From positions 7,063,070 through 7,127,069 of the forward strand of contig CM054140.1 of assembly GCA_028751875.1 (NCBI GenBank): DNA of 64,000 bases, written 5' to 3'. Below are positions 25,490-35,762 of this stretch, in pieces. This DNA is from Rapana venosa. Its lineage: Eukaryota > Mollusca > Gastropoda > Neogastropoda > Muricidae. Positions within the stretch are counted from its first letter, which is position 1. Each line of letters opens with the position of its first letter. The notes beneath the pieces are model-generated. The model worked only from the letters and a program-made list of their open reading frames with translations. It did no database searches and was not told the origin of the DNA. The position numbers were made by a program, and so were the translations under genes.

Positions 25490-27619
25490 ATGACAAAGAC
25501 AGCCAGAATTTCCATACCGGATCGGTCGTCGCCCGGGTTACCAAGGACCGCGCCTTCTGTTGCTCATCAGGACAGAGGTCGAAAGTATGCTACTGATGTA
25601 AAACACAACAAAATCCGTGCCAGAAACAACACCATCATTGGCACATGGAATGTACGGACACTAAGAGCTGCAGGCAAAGTGGAAGAACTGACACATGAGA
25701 TGTCCAGATATCAATGGCACATCCTTGGGCTCTGCGAAGTCAGGTGGAAAAACATGGGAGAAACAAACGACCCAGGAAGACCACAAATTATACTACAGTG
25801 GAAAACAGATAAACATGAACACGGCGTGGGGTTTCTCGTTCACAAAGACATCGTGAACACCGTCATGAGCTGTCAGCCTGTGTCCAGCAGACTTATTACC
25901 ATCCGCCTGAGAGCAACCCCCTTTAACATAACTGTAGTACAGGCATACGCCCCTACATCAGACTGCACAGATGAAGCCATAGAAGAATTTTATGACCAGC
26001 TACAAGAGGTTCTGAATCAAACTCCGAAGAAAGACATCCTCGTTGTGCAAGGTGACTGGAACGCCAAGGTAGGAGAAGATGCATGGAAAGATTGGGAGGG
26101 CGTTTGTGGGCCACATTGTAATAACCAATCAAATGAAAGAGGCTTGAGACTCCTGGAGTTTGCCAGTAACAACCACCTCCAGCTAGTGAATACACTTGGC
26201 CCACACAAGAAATCCAGAAAATGGACATGGCATTGCCCAAATGGAGAACACCACAACCAAATAGATTACATCATGGTGAAAAGACGGTTTCAGTCTAGCG
26301 TTAACATCGCACAGACACGAAGTTTTCCAGGAGCAGACATAGGGAGTGATCATGATCTTGTGATGATGACTTTCCGACTACGTCTAAAGAAAATCCACAA
26401 GCGGAACAATATCAGGATCAAATTTGACCTCGAGAAGCTGAAGGACCCGGAGGTATTAGAAATTTTTCAAGCAAGGATAGGTGGAAAGTTTGCAGCACTC
26501 ACTGTGATAGACTCAGACATAGATACACTGACGAATAGTTTCAATACAGCAGTGACTGAAACAGCAAGCGAGCTTCTTGGCAAACACCGACCATTCAAAA
26601 AACCATGGGTCACACCTAACATCCTACAACTATGCGACAAGCGTAGAGAGTTGAAGAAAAAGAAAAATGAAACAAAAGAAAGAGCAGAACAATATAGGGC
26701 AGTCAACAAAAGAATCAGGAAGTCCATGATGGAGGCAAAAGAGAAATGGATCGGTGAACAGTGCCAAGACATTGAAGAGAACATCAAGAAAAACAATAGC
26801 AAGAAAGCATATCAGCTGGTGAAAGACCTGACTAGCACAAAACAGAGAAAAGGTTTAACAATCCAAGACAAAAATGGGAAGTGCCTCACTGACGACCAGG
26901 ATATTCTGAACAGATGGACAGAATACTGCTCCGACCTGTATAACTATAGAACCGCAGGAGATCCAGAAGTCCTTAATGTACCCGCAAGCAAAGACACAGA
27001 CAGTCACCCTATCCTCCGAGAAGAAGTGGAAACAGCAGTCAGATCGCTGAAAAAGGGGAAGTCAGCAGGGGCTGACAACATTCCAGCTGAGTTGGTTCAA
27101 GCTGGAGGGGAAGCCATGATCAGCGCCCTACTAAGAATCTGCAACAAGATCTGGCAGACAGGAAAATGGCCATCACCATGGACACAGTCACTCATCATCA
27201 CCCTCCCCAAGAAAGGAAATCTACAACAATGCCATAATTACCGCACAATCAGCCTCATATGTCACCCAAGCAAGGTCATGCTACAGATAATATTGAATAG
27301 ACGGAAGCCACAAGCAGAGACCATCATTGCTGAGGAACAAGCAGGTTTCAGAGCAGGGCGCAGCACAACAGAACAGATATTCAACCTCAGAACACTATGT
27401 GAGCGGTACCTTCAACATCAACAAGACCTTTACCACGTATTTATCGATTTTAAGAAGGCATTTGACAGGGTGTGGCATGCAGCATTGTGGGCAACCATGA
27501 ATTTGTACAGCATCAATGCAAACCTGATCAGAGTCATCAAACAGCTGTACAGAGAGGCCACCAGTGCAGTGTACTACAACAACAACATGGAGAATGGTTT
27601 CGAACAACAGTTGGAGTAA
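25490..27619 (+). pseudogene. RTE LINE ORF, endonuclease and N-terminal RT part
   Basis: A 709-codon open frame. The endonuclease spans about residues 45-295. Visible catalytic-type residues are N54 in GTWNVRTL, E83 in CEVRW, Y153 in QAYAPT, D189 and N191 in GDWNAKVG, D259 in IDYIMV and S-D-H at 286-288. The central part is lysine-rich. The RT part includes AEEQAGFRAGRSTTEQIF and FIDFKKAFDRVWHAALW, where the motif A aspartate is present. The frame is lost at about 27590 and reaches a TAA at 27617-27619. The start is the first ATG of the open frame; an upstream in-frame start is not seen. Confidence 0.92.
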
Positions 27620-28296
27620 GGCAGGGCTGTCTACTCTCACCCACTCTTTTCAACATCTTCCTTGAGAGAATCATGGCTGATGCACTGGAACATCATGAAG
27701 GATCAGTCAGCATTGGTGGCAGAACGATCACAAACCTCCGCTTCGCAGATGACATTGATGGAATAGCAGGATCAGAAAAAGAGCTTGCCAGCCTAACAGA
27801 ACACTTGAATAAGGCCTCCAAAACATACGGCATGGAAATCAGTGCAGAGAAGATCAAACTGGTGACTAATAACACCAACGGCATTAGCACTGATATCAGG
27901 GTTAATGACCAGAAGCTGGAAACAGTTCAAAGCTTCAAGTACCTGGGAGCCATTGTATCAGACCAGGGATCCAAGCCAGAAGTAGTATGCAGGACTGCAC
28001 AGACAATAACAGCTTTGTCAAAACTAAACACCATCTGGAGAGATAAAAATATCTCACTTATCTCCAAGATCAGACTAATGCGCTCCCTTGTCATATCCAT
28101 ATTTCTGTATGCCTGTGAATCATGGACCCTGACTGCAGATTTGGAGAGAAGAGTACAGGCGGTGGAGATGAGATGCTTTCGGAGACTCCTTGGCATCTCA
28201 TACAAAGACCACATAAGCAACGAAAGCGTGCATAACAGAATCCAGCAAACCATTGGACCCTATGAGAACCTTCTAACGATCGTAAAAAAAACGTAA
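27592..28296 (+). pseudogene. RTE LINE ORF, C-terminal RT part (shifted frame)
   Basis: Continues the RT in another frame: TTVGVRQGCLLSPTLFNIFL (motif B), LRFADDIDGIAGS (motif C with the two aspartates intact), FKYLGAIVSDQ, and LYACESWTLTADLERRV. It ends in a run of eight A (28284-28291), where the frame is lost again. The basic block that follows in this clade is readable to about 28480 in other frames. Confidence 0.92.
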
Positions 28297-28545
28297 ACTT
28301 AAATGGTATGGGCATGTCACAAGATCCAAAGGACTTGCAAAGACAGTTTTACAAGCACTGTCCAAGGAGGAAGAAGAAGAGGCAGACCAAGGAAGAGCTG
28401 GGAGGATAACATCAGCGAATGGACAGGCCTAGAACTCAACAAAACCCTGAGAAAGGCAGAACAGAGAGAGGAATGAAGGGAACTGGTTGTTGAGTCTTTG
28501 AGGGTGCCCCCACGGTCGTCAGACTACGGGACAGATAGATTTATC

Positions 28546-28548
28546 GCG

Positions 28549-28579
<31 letters not shown>

Positions 28580-28582
28580 GTT
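28546..28582. repeat. (CG)n(CA)n microsatellite at LINE 3' end
   Basis: The run gcgcgcgcgc followed by CA repeats. The alternating CG/CA is a candidate Z-DNA tract. Confidence 0.9.
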
Positions 28583-28933
28583 TGCTGGGTGGAGGAGGAG
28601 AGGAGGGAGGTCATTAAGGGAAATATTGTCAGTAATGACGAATGCCTAGTATTTTCTAACCTTTTATTCCTGTACCTTTTTATTATCTAAAGTATAAACG
28701 TGAAAAACTGGATGAAACAGTAGGGAAAGTAATTTGTTTGTCCTGACGTTTTATGATTTTGTTTTTTTAATTCTTAAAACATTTTTATTTAAATGTGTGT
28801 GTGGACGTGAGCGCGCACGCGCTCAGGTGTGCATGAGTATGTGTGTGCGTGTATATATATATGTGGTAATTTGTATTTTCAATGTATTTCCTTATCGATT
28901 CTTTCCTCTTTTTTTACTGGTTAATTTAATGGG

Positions 28934-29222
28934 GGAGGCACCGTGGTCGAGTGGTTTAGGCGGTCAACTCGTGATCCAGAGGTCGCGGGTTCGATCCCCG
29001 CTCGGATCGATGTTGTGTCCTTGGGAAAGACACTTTACTCCTATTTTCCTCACTCCACCCAGGTGTACAAGTGGGTACCAGCTCTGCTGGGGAAGTATCT
29101 GGCGACAGACTAGCGTCCTGTCACAGGGGTGGTGAAAAACCATCAGTTCGCTTAACGCTACAGAAACCGGGATAAGCTCCGGCTCTATGGGCCTTCTGGC
29201 TCGAAAGAACATACTTTTACTT
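28934..29222 (+). mobile_element. SINE family I, tRNA head plus conserved core (copy 1)
   Basis: The head ggcaccgtggtcgagtggtt taggcggtca is box A-like and gcgggttcgatccccgctcg is box B. The centre has tgtgtccttgggaaagacac, ctccacccaggtgtacaagt and gggtaccagctctgctgggg. The end is tatgggccttctggctcgaa. It is nearly identical to 57910-58203, indicating recent activity. The centre resembles the core domains shared among animal SINE superfamilies, but I cannot assign which one. Confidence 0.92.
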
Positions 29223-29299
29223 TAATTTAATGGTAAATGATGCAATAATGTAGTGTCTTAGTATAATCATTACGAAATTTGTTCTTAGATAGATGGCTT

Positions 29300-29368
29300 G
29301 ATGAAAAAAAGCAAATGCATTGCTTATTCAATGCACCATCTGGAAATAAAATTTTGACTTGACTTGAC
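29300..29368 (+). mobile_element. Family H 3' end
   Basis: Contains aaaaaagcaaatgcattgct, tattcaatgcaccatctgga and aataaaattttgacttgact tgac, then a CA tract to 29428. Confidence 0.75.
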
Positions 29369-29489
29369 ACACACACACACACGCACGCACACACACACAC
29401 ACATGCACACACACACACACACACACATGCGCACAAAAACACTTAGGTGGAGATGAAGGTGATGAAAGATGCTGTTAAAAAGCAGGGGC

Positions 29490-29575
29490 AGATAATAATA
29501 ATAATAATAATAATGTATGGAATTTATATAGCGCTGAATCTTGTAAAGCAACAAATCAATGCGCTCAAATATGAA
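29490..29575 (-). mobile_element. L2-like LINE 3' fragment
   Basis: (AAT)n then gtatggaatttatatagcgc tgaatcttgt and aatcaatgcgctc. Confidence 0.75.
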
Positions 29576-29700
29576 GGGAAAGTCTCCGGTTGTCTCATTG
29601 ACCATCAGCGCTGTATCATCATCGTGGTTTGAGATTTGCTTGAGATTTCTGCTTCCTATTTTAATGTCTACGTCATCTGTGTGAGCCTTTCTATTGACCA
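29576..29700 (-). mobile_element. RT motif C fragment of a non-LTR element
   Basis: The minus strand encodes MVNRKAHTDDVDIKIGSRNL then NHDDDTALMVNETTGD. The D-D-T-A-L-M run is an RT motif C of the type seen in BovB-like elements (normally Y-A-D-D-T). It is too short to classify. Confidence 0.6.
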
Positions 29701-29704
29701 TTTC

Positions 29705-30575
29705 TGTCATCATCATCAACCATTACACCCAGTGGTGTGTAGGGCAGCAACAAAGCGCCTCCACTCCTGCCTATCCTGGGCTAACCTAGTCACTGATCCC
29801 CAAGAGTGCTGCATGGCCTTCATCTCAATTTCTACAGTCCTCCTCCACGTTGCTTTTGGTCTTCCTTTCTTTCTCCTTCCTTCTGGGGTCCAGTGCAATG
29901 CTGTTCTTGTGATTGATGTGGGTCTCTTCGGAGGATGTGCCCAATCCACTTCCACCGTCGTCTGGTGATGATGGTTCCCATGTCTTCCTGCCTGCATCTC
30001 TCGTAGTAGGTCTTCATTGGTAGATCTTCTCTGGCCAAAAGATCCGAGAATTCTTCGGAGCATACGGTGTGAAAGGATGAATTTGGTAAGATCCGCTTCG
30101 TCTTCCTCCAGCACTCAGAACCGTACAGGCACGTAGATACAACACAGCTCTGGTAAGCTTCATCTTTGGTGTTGGTGCTGTTTCTGAGTTGATCTCCAGA
30201 TATTGTTCTCTCCCTAAACCACTCTGCCTTGCCCAGTCTGTTTGGATGTCTTCTTTTGTGCCGCCCTCGGTTGATGCGCGCCAAGGTGTGTGAACTTGTC
30301 TGTCTGGCGCAGGTCAGTTCCATTCACTTTCACAGGGGCTGGTGTGTTCACACTGAGCGACATTGTCTCTGTTTTCTTGGTGCTAATACGAAGCCCCACT
30401 TGCTGTCCGAATGTTTGGAGTCTGCTGGTCTTCTCCTGGATATGTTGGTGTGTGTGTGTGTGTGTGACAGCAGCGCCAGGTCATCCGCTAAGTCAAGGTC
30501 GTCTAGTGTTGAGACCATTTCTGTACATATCCTTAAAAGATGTGGGGACAATATGCAGTCCTGGCAAACTCCTTT
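29705..30575 (-). mobile_element. Non-LTR retrotransposon, RT motif C to C-terminus, decayed
   Basis: The minus strand, across several frames, gives LDDLDLADDLALLSHT (motif C), LRISTKKTETMSL, VKVNGTDLRQTDKFTHLGAH, STCLYGSECWRKTKR, MLRRILGSF, RRRWKWIGHILRR and GRRKKGRPKATWRRTVEIEM, with a 3' tail of GATGAT. It shows the same C-terminal architecture as 24365-24960. At least three frameshifts are present. The motif C aspartates are still there. Confidence 0.85.
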
Positions 30576-30599
30576 TTAATATAATTATAGCAAACATAC

Positions 30600-30840
30600 A
30601 AACCATGTAATGCAAACTTCTGGACTGGCCAAGACTACCTACAGGGAACAGTACAAGGAGAGAGACGAACAGACAGACAGAGAAAACGATGGGAAGACAT
30701 CAGATTGTGAAATGGCCTTGAGTGGAACGATTTGCTAGGAAAGCAGAAGACCGCAGGGAGTGGAGGAAGCTGGTTGCAAAATCTTCAGTGGTTCCTCCAC
30801 GGTCTATGGGACTACAAGATAGGTGAAGGTGAAGGATATC
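30600..30840 (+). mobile_element. RTE-like LINE 3' end
   Basis: Contains tacagggaacagtacaagga and aaaacgatgggaagacatca (the conserved basic block and W-E-D region), then ggaagctggttgcaaaatct and cctccacggtctatgggact, with a ggtgaa microsatellite tail. Confidence 0.75.
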
Positions 30841-30842
30841 AA

Positions 30843-31140
30843 ATGACTTGCCGTGCTCAGTAGTCCATGAGATGGACGTCTTCTGATCTGAATACAAATT
30901 TGCTATGAGCCAGATCAGATGCTTTGGAAAGTCCATTTCTGACATTGTGATAAACAGATGGTGATGGTTGACACTGTAGAAAGCCTTACTACAGTCGGTG
31001 AAAATCATCACTGCTTCCTGTGCAGTGTTTCTAGATTTCCCAGACAGTATTTGCAGCACAAAAACTATGCCTGTTGTTCCTCTTCCACATCCATATCCTG
31101 TCTCACAATCAGATAGCTCTCTTTCTTCTGTATTTTTCAT
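30843..31140 (-). mobile_element. RT palm fragment of a non-LTR element
   Basis: The minus strand encodes YGCGRGTTGIVFVLQILSGK then VMIFTDCSKAFYSVNHHHLF and MDFPKHLIWLIANLYSDQ. It corresponds to the G-F-R-x-G-R-G-T and D-Y-S-K-A-F-D-S-V-x-H parts of an RT. It lies back to back with the plus-strand 3' end at 30600-30840. This could be two insertions or a rearranged one. Confidence 0.8.
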
Positions 31141-31239
31141 TCCATTGAGAGTGATGATCAGTAGAATTTTGCTTGAGTGGCTTCATCCACCAGAAGAGAT
31201 TTGGAATGACGTCACAAAGATATGCCCAGAGTTTCCAAA

Positions 31240-31480
31240 AACTCCTTAAGATTAAACCCGTTCTGCTTTTTGGATGAGTAGGCCATTGTGTGCCGGTGGG
31301 AACGGATGACAAAATTTACAAACAGCAAAACCGAGTTCGTTGGAGGGGTGTTGTTGCAGCCCTGTGTTCCCCAAGGAACCAAGAGGCATAAGTCAAGTAA
31401 GTCATACACACGGGGACTGGATGTAAAAAAAAGCACATGAATGCTTATTCCATTATCCTCGAAAAGAAACCACATAAACA
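31240..31480 (+). mobile_element. SINE family B 3' half, tail type i, with internal insertion
   Basis: Contains ttttggatgagtaggccatt gtgtgccggtgggaacggat, then foreign sequence at about 31325-31403, then acacggggactggatgtaaa and tgcttattccattatcctcg. Confidence 0.75.
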
Positions 31481-31541
31481 AATAAATAAACAAAATTAAA
31501 CCACCAAACACACATCCTCAGTGATAAAGTTATCTGTTCGA

Positions 31542-31588
31542 ACAAAGAGAGAGAGAGAGAGAGCGAGAGAGATGAGAAGAGAGAGAGA

Positions 31589-31635
<47 letters not shown>
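31542..31635. repeat. (GA)n followed by a 44-base poly-G run
   Basis: GAGA repeats to about 31590 and then an uninterrupted G-run from 31592 to 31635. It is the longest homopolymer in the window. Confidence 0.97.
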
Positions 31636-31636
<1 letters not shown>

Positions 31637-31766
31637 ACAAAAATCATGATTACAGAAAACTTTAAAAACAGAAATAAAAACCAAGATCAGAAGGGACTGG
31701 TGGCCTGACTTTGGTAAATAGGACTACTTAACACCAACAGCAACAGCACTACTGGTGAAATGACAC

Positions 31767-32125
31767 GGGAGACGGGATAGCTTAGTGGTTAGAACATTGG
31801 CTCCCAATCTGAGGACCCGGGTTCGATTCCCGTTCAAGGGGATATTTTCCCCTGGAGTTAACATCAGAGCAGACTCCACTCTCCCTAAAAGTCCTTCGGA
31901 TGAGACTATAAACCCAGGTCCCGTGTGCGAACGCGTGCAGAACATCTTGCGCACACGCTAAATCCTCTTCCGCTTTTCGGAAGAGTAGGCCATTGTGTGC
32001 CGGTGGGAACAGATGACAGAATTTACAAAACAACATACACACGGGGGCTGGATGTAAAAAAAAAAAAAGCACAAAAGGGATTATTCCATTTTCCTCCGTA
32101 TAAAAGAATAAAATGAAAATAAATA
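31767..32125 (+). mobile_element. SINE family B, reference-quality copy, tail type i
   Basis: The head is gggatagcttagtggttaga acattggctc (box A) and gacccgggttcgattcccgt (box B). The body is ttttcccctggagttaacat, ccttcggatgagactataaa, gaacgcgtgcagaacatctt and ttcggaagagtaggccattg. The tail is gggctggatgtaaaaaaaaa to gtataaaagaataaaatg. It is about 350 bp and has the best preserved head in the window. Confidence 0.93.
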
Positions 32126-32147
32126 ACAGTCCTGATCCTCCTCCTCA

Positions 32148-32173
32148 CCCCCCCCCCCCCCCCCCCCCCCCCC
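32148..32173. repeat. Poly-C tract
   Basis: About 25 consecutive C with one G near the end, just downstream of the family B element. Confidence 0.95.
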
Positions 32174-32279
32174 GCCACACACCACAAGAACTAGACAAAC
32201 AATAAACCAAAGCCCATAAACCGTCACACGTTGGGTATTCGGCGCGGAACACATGAAAAAAAAAGCTATAATCTTTCGT

Positions 32280-32600
32280 AGAAGAATAATGATCTATGGA
32301 ATTGATATATACATAACCCTATATCTTGTAAAAACAAATCAGCCCTTTTGCATCCAACCTACTATCACACATGCAACCAATAAGAAATAATAGTTTCAAC
32401 AAAATTACTTTACACACACACACACACACACAGAGGTTAAACACATTAGTAGGTGATGGGGATATAGGCTGTTGAAGCCAGGGACAGATATGGGATAAAA
32501 CAGGAGGGGGAAAATCTTCGGTTTGAAATAAGTATGCCTTGAGGCTGGATTTAAAAGTGTCATAAGTAGGCTTTGGGCAAAGGGAGAGAAGAGTAGGTCA
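32280..32600 (-). mobile_element. L2-like LINE 3' end with ORF C-terminus
   Basis: The minus-strand peptide YDTFKSSLKAYLFQTEDFPP is the C-terminal end of an L2/CR1-type ORF. The 3' UTR continues leftward to tatcttgtaaaaacaaatca and tatggaattgatatatac. Confidence 0.82.
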
Positions 32601-32814
32601 GCAGTTGCCTCTAGGCAGGTTTGGACGAAACAAACATATTAATTTTTTTTTTAGACCAGCTTAGGGATGGGCTCTGCTGGGTTCAACTGACCCAATACAG
32701 GACATAACCTACTGCCTGCATGTGTCAATGCCTTGGTGTATAAGTCAGTGACTTCTCTTAGAGTACAGTTAAGGGAGAATTCATGTTATGGTCTAATCCA
32801 GTCCAACTGTATTA

Positions 32815-32945
32815 AGGGGGGAAGGGTAGCCTAGTGGTTAGTGCAGTGTGCGCTTGCTATTTGGCGGCTTAGGGTCGACCTGTGTTCGAGCCACCACCAA
32901 AACGCCCCATGAAGATTCCCCCCTCCCCACCCACCCCAGGAGTTT
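32815..32945 (+). mobile_element. tRNA-like SINE head (family B related)
   Basis: Contains gggtagcctagtggttagtg cagtgtgcgc (box A-like) and gacctgtgttcgagccacca (box B-like). The usual family B body does not follow. Confidence 0.6.
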
Positions 32946-33019
32946 GCCAATATCAATACCATCACTTTATTATTTCAAGAAACGGAAAAGTTCATAACGT
33001 TACAAGCCTAAGAACGATA

Positions 33020-33205
33020 CCCCTCCCCCCCCCCCCCACACACACACATACACACGCATAGCCAGGCACTTACGCACACACCGCACGCACGCACACATAC
33101 ACGCACGCACGCACGCAAGCACGCACACAACTCACTTTTTTTAATCACAGAGAGTAACGAAATTCATGCACGCGCGTGCACACACACACACACACACACA
33201 GAGGC
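33020..33205. repeat. (CA)n / (ACGC)n compound
   Basis: A poly-C run, CA and CGCA repeats, interrupted at 33130-33170 by unique sequence. Confidence 0.88.
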
Positions 33206-33486
33206 ACGCATGCATGCACACACAGCACATATAAACACAACATACCAAAAACATAAAATGATTAAAACGTGTCATACAATAAGAGTAATATCAATCGGTA
33301 TGATTACACAAAAAACCCATTTACACTCAGTAAAAGAAGTGCACGAATACTTTTCTGCATTGTTTATGTTTTGTTTTGGTTTGTTTGTTTGTGACGTTTT
33401 GATAGTCGCTAATCAGGGCAAGGTCCGGGTGAAACAAAAGTATGTGAATGCTTATCTGTACCCCCTGAAAAATACACATTAATTAT

Positions 33487-33517
<31 letters not shown>

Positions 33518-33566
33518 ATCTCTCGTCTCCTCTCTCTCTCTCTCTCTCTCTGTTCTTCTGTTTTGA

Positions 33567-33622
<56 letters not shown>

Positions 33623-33660
33623 GTGTGTGTGTGTGTTGTTGTTGTTGTTGTTGTTGTCTT
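33487..33660. repeat. (CT)n then (GT)n then (TTG)n
   Basis: Three adjoining microsatellites. More GT follows at 33699-33747, and a (CT)n at 33859-33903, before a poly-C run at 33943-33965. Confidence 0.95.
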
Positions 33661-33697
33661 CAATTTAACGTCTGTTCACTCTAAGTGATATTAGACG

Positions 33698-33749
<52 letters not shown>

Positions 33750-33857
33750 TTTTTCTTGACTTTTTTCGTCTTTTCTTTCTCTTTTTCTTCTTCTTTTTTG
33801 TGAGAGCATGGTGTAAATAAGCCCAGTGCTTATCCATTTACTCTCAATAAACAGTTG

Positions 33858-33907
<50 letters not shown>

Positions 33908-33969
33908 TGATTAATACAGAATCGTTGTTGCTATGTTCTTAGCCCCCCCCCCCCCCCCCCCCCCCTCCA

Positions 33970-34375
33970 AGTGCTACTGACTCCACTTCCCCAAAAGTCA
34001 TTCGGATAATACTATAAAGCTGAGGCCCCATATGCGAACGCATGCAAGACAACTTGCCCACGCGTTAAAAACCTGTCTGCCTTTTGGAAGAGCGTTCCAT
34101 TTGTACCTGTAGGGATGGATGACAACCCCCCCCCCCCCCCCCCCCACCTCGAAAAAAAAAAGGAGAAAAAAAAACACCCACCCAAACACGTTTAACAAAC
34201 AAATACAATTAAAACAAAACCAAAACAACATGCTCGTAGATGTCGGGTTTAGACACCATCCCCGAAGTCGGAATGTGGGTACCTTAACGGTGGACAAAAA
34301 CGGTCACATACGTAAAAATATCACCATTGGTGAACCTCACAGCTCTAACCTAGGGGGAAAAAAAAGGTTAATAAA
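33970..34375 (+). mobile_element. SINE family B body with L-tail
   Basis: Contains ctactgactccacttcccca, gcgaacgcatgcaagacaac and ttttggaagagcgttccatt. A poly-C run at 34127-34146 follows. The shared tail then reads cccgaagtcggaatgtgggt, atatcaccattggtgaacct and cacagctctaac. Here family B carries the L-tail in place of tail type i. Confidence 0.8.
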
Positions 34376-34387
34376 AGAAAGACAAAA

Positions 34388-34806
34388 AAGGAAGGGGGGG
34401 GGGGGGGGGGGGGGGGTCAGAGTGTTGAGCTCGAGATCTGATGGCGGGGGTTCAATCCACTAGGCCTACCGAGACGCCCGTTCGAAGGAATTTTCCCCTT
34501 GTAGCCTATAGAATGAACACTCGATTCCCCCCAAAGTCCTTCGGATGAGACTATAAACCGAGGTCTCGTGTACCAACACGTGTAGAACATCTTGCGAACA
34601 CGTTAAAACCATTCCGCCTTTCGGACTTGCGTGCCAGTAGAAACGAATGGCAAAAATGCTATAATTAAAGTAGAGAAAAAGGCATGCGCACATCGGTGTG
34701 TTGACACATTATTATCCCCCAAGTCTGAACACAGCGTCGTATAATAAAATTATGCAAAACCTCACCATTGGTGAATCTGAGAGCTCTAGCCGATGACCGG
34801 AAAAAA
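34388..34806 (+). mobile_element. SINE family B body with L-tail, second copy
   Basis: A G-run (34397-34416) occupies the head. Then come ggttcaatccactaggccta, ccttcggatgagactataaa, aaaacctcaccattggtgaa and tctgagagctctagccgatg. Confidence 0.75.
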
Positions 34807-34944
34807 AGGAGTGGGCTGTTGAATGTGCTCACGTATTATGCATCTGTTTGTACCATTAGTAACTGCCGTTTAAAGAGTCCCAATCCCCTCATCCTTCAGT
34901 TACTTTATATATATAAAATAATAATTAAAAACAAGGCCAAAAGC

Positions 34945-34965
34945 ACCCCCCCCCCCCCCCCCCCA
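34945..34965. repeat. Poly-C tract
   Basis: A run of about 18 consecutive C. Confidence 0.9.
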
Positions 34966-35640
34966 ACTTTAACCTAGCTTCAGCACGATTTCGGTAAAGA
35001 GACAGTTATAACGGAAGCAACACTTATTCGGTGGTCTGATATGTGGGACAGGTTTATACACATACAGGTAATCATACTTTCCTTTTGTACGTCTGTTTTT
35101 CACCAGTAACTGGGGAATCGGGGCAATAAAACAAGTTTAAGAGATGGACAGCATCAATAGGTTTTATCTCTTTTGTAGCAAAGAAAGTGATCTACTATTA
35201 AAATCACAGCGAGGTAGCACATTGTTTACTATGGAAACGAGAAAATACAGTTAACGGTTACTAAGCACATTGTCTAAACTGTACCTTTGATTTTTTTTTA
35301 TGCCAGTTAAAAAGTATAGTGAATGCAGTCTGCAAAGTTATTACTTATATTTCTTGTTTTCGGTACACTTGAAAGCATCTTTTGATTTGTGGCACCAGTT
35401 CCATCTTCTATAAATGCAGCCGAAGTCAAAGTGAAAGTCTCAAGAAAAAGACTAACACTAGTAACAGAGCATGCAGATTTCATCCCATTAGTATGTGAAG
35501 TTGTGCTTTCACATTCTTAAAGAGCACAGCTCACCTTAGCAGAAGCCAGGTTGCTCATAATGCTTAATGGTGAGAGGTTCACACACATACAGTCATAGTG
35601 ATGGCCATGAAAGTGGTACTGGTAGCTAGTGTGCAAATTG
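34966..35640. other. Unique sequence upstream of EFCAB7
   Basis: No repeat family or exon is recognised. It may hold 5' regulatory sequence or an untranslated exon of EFCAB7, but no motif is strong enough to call. Confidence 0.35.
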
Positions 35641-35644
35641 GCTT

Positions 35645-35762
35645 AGAATAGCCCAATGGTTATAACAGTGCATTCCTGATCTGATGGTAATCTGATATGC
35701 TGGTTTGAGTCCAGCTTGAGCTGTCTGTTATGGGGATTTTTTCCTTAGAATCATTATTCTTT
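35645..35762 (+). mobile_element. tRNA-like SINE head fragment (family B related)
   Basis: Contains aatagcccaatggttataac agtgcattcc and gctggtttgagtccagcttg. It is truncated by the family E element that follows. Confidence 0.55.

Larger units (their letters stand above)
25355..28545 (+). mobile_element. Nearly full-length RTE-type LINE (about 3.2 kb)
   Basis: Autonomous-type non-LTR retrotransposon with an apurinic-like endonuclease followed by a reverse transcriptase, both in one ORF. It encodes the machinery for target-primed reverse transcription. Length, domain order and the short microsatellite 3' end fit the RTE clade. The ORF is split by two frameshifts (near 27590 and in an A-run near 28285), so this copy is probably dead. 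The basic C-terminal block continues in other frames to about 28520, and the end reads cggtcgtcagactacgggac agatagat before a CG/CA tract. Its 3' end differs from that of the 1094-2230 LINE, so the two belong to distinct subfamilies. Confidence 0.93.

Noticed and set aside
28936..29005. Possible functional tRNA gene (good boxes A and B)
   Set aside because: It is followed by a SINE body shared with 57910-58203, the acceptor ends do not pair well, and it lacks a normal anticodon arm by eye.
35225..35245. RFX X-box-like motif (gtttactatggaaac) upstream of the ciliary gene EFCAB7
   Set aside because: It does not fit the consensus half-sites well and is 1 kb from the start codon; similar matches occur by chance.
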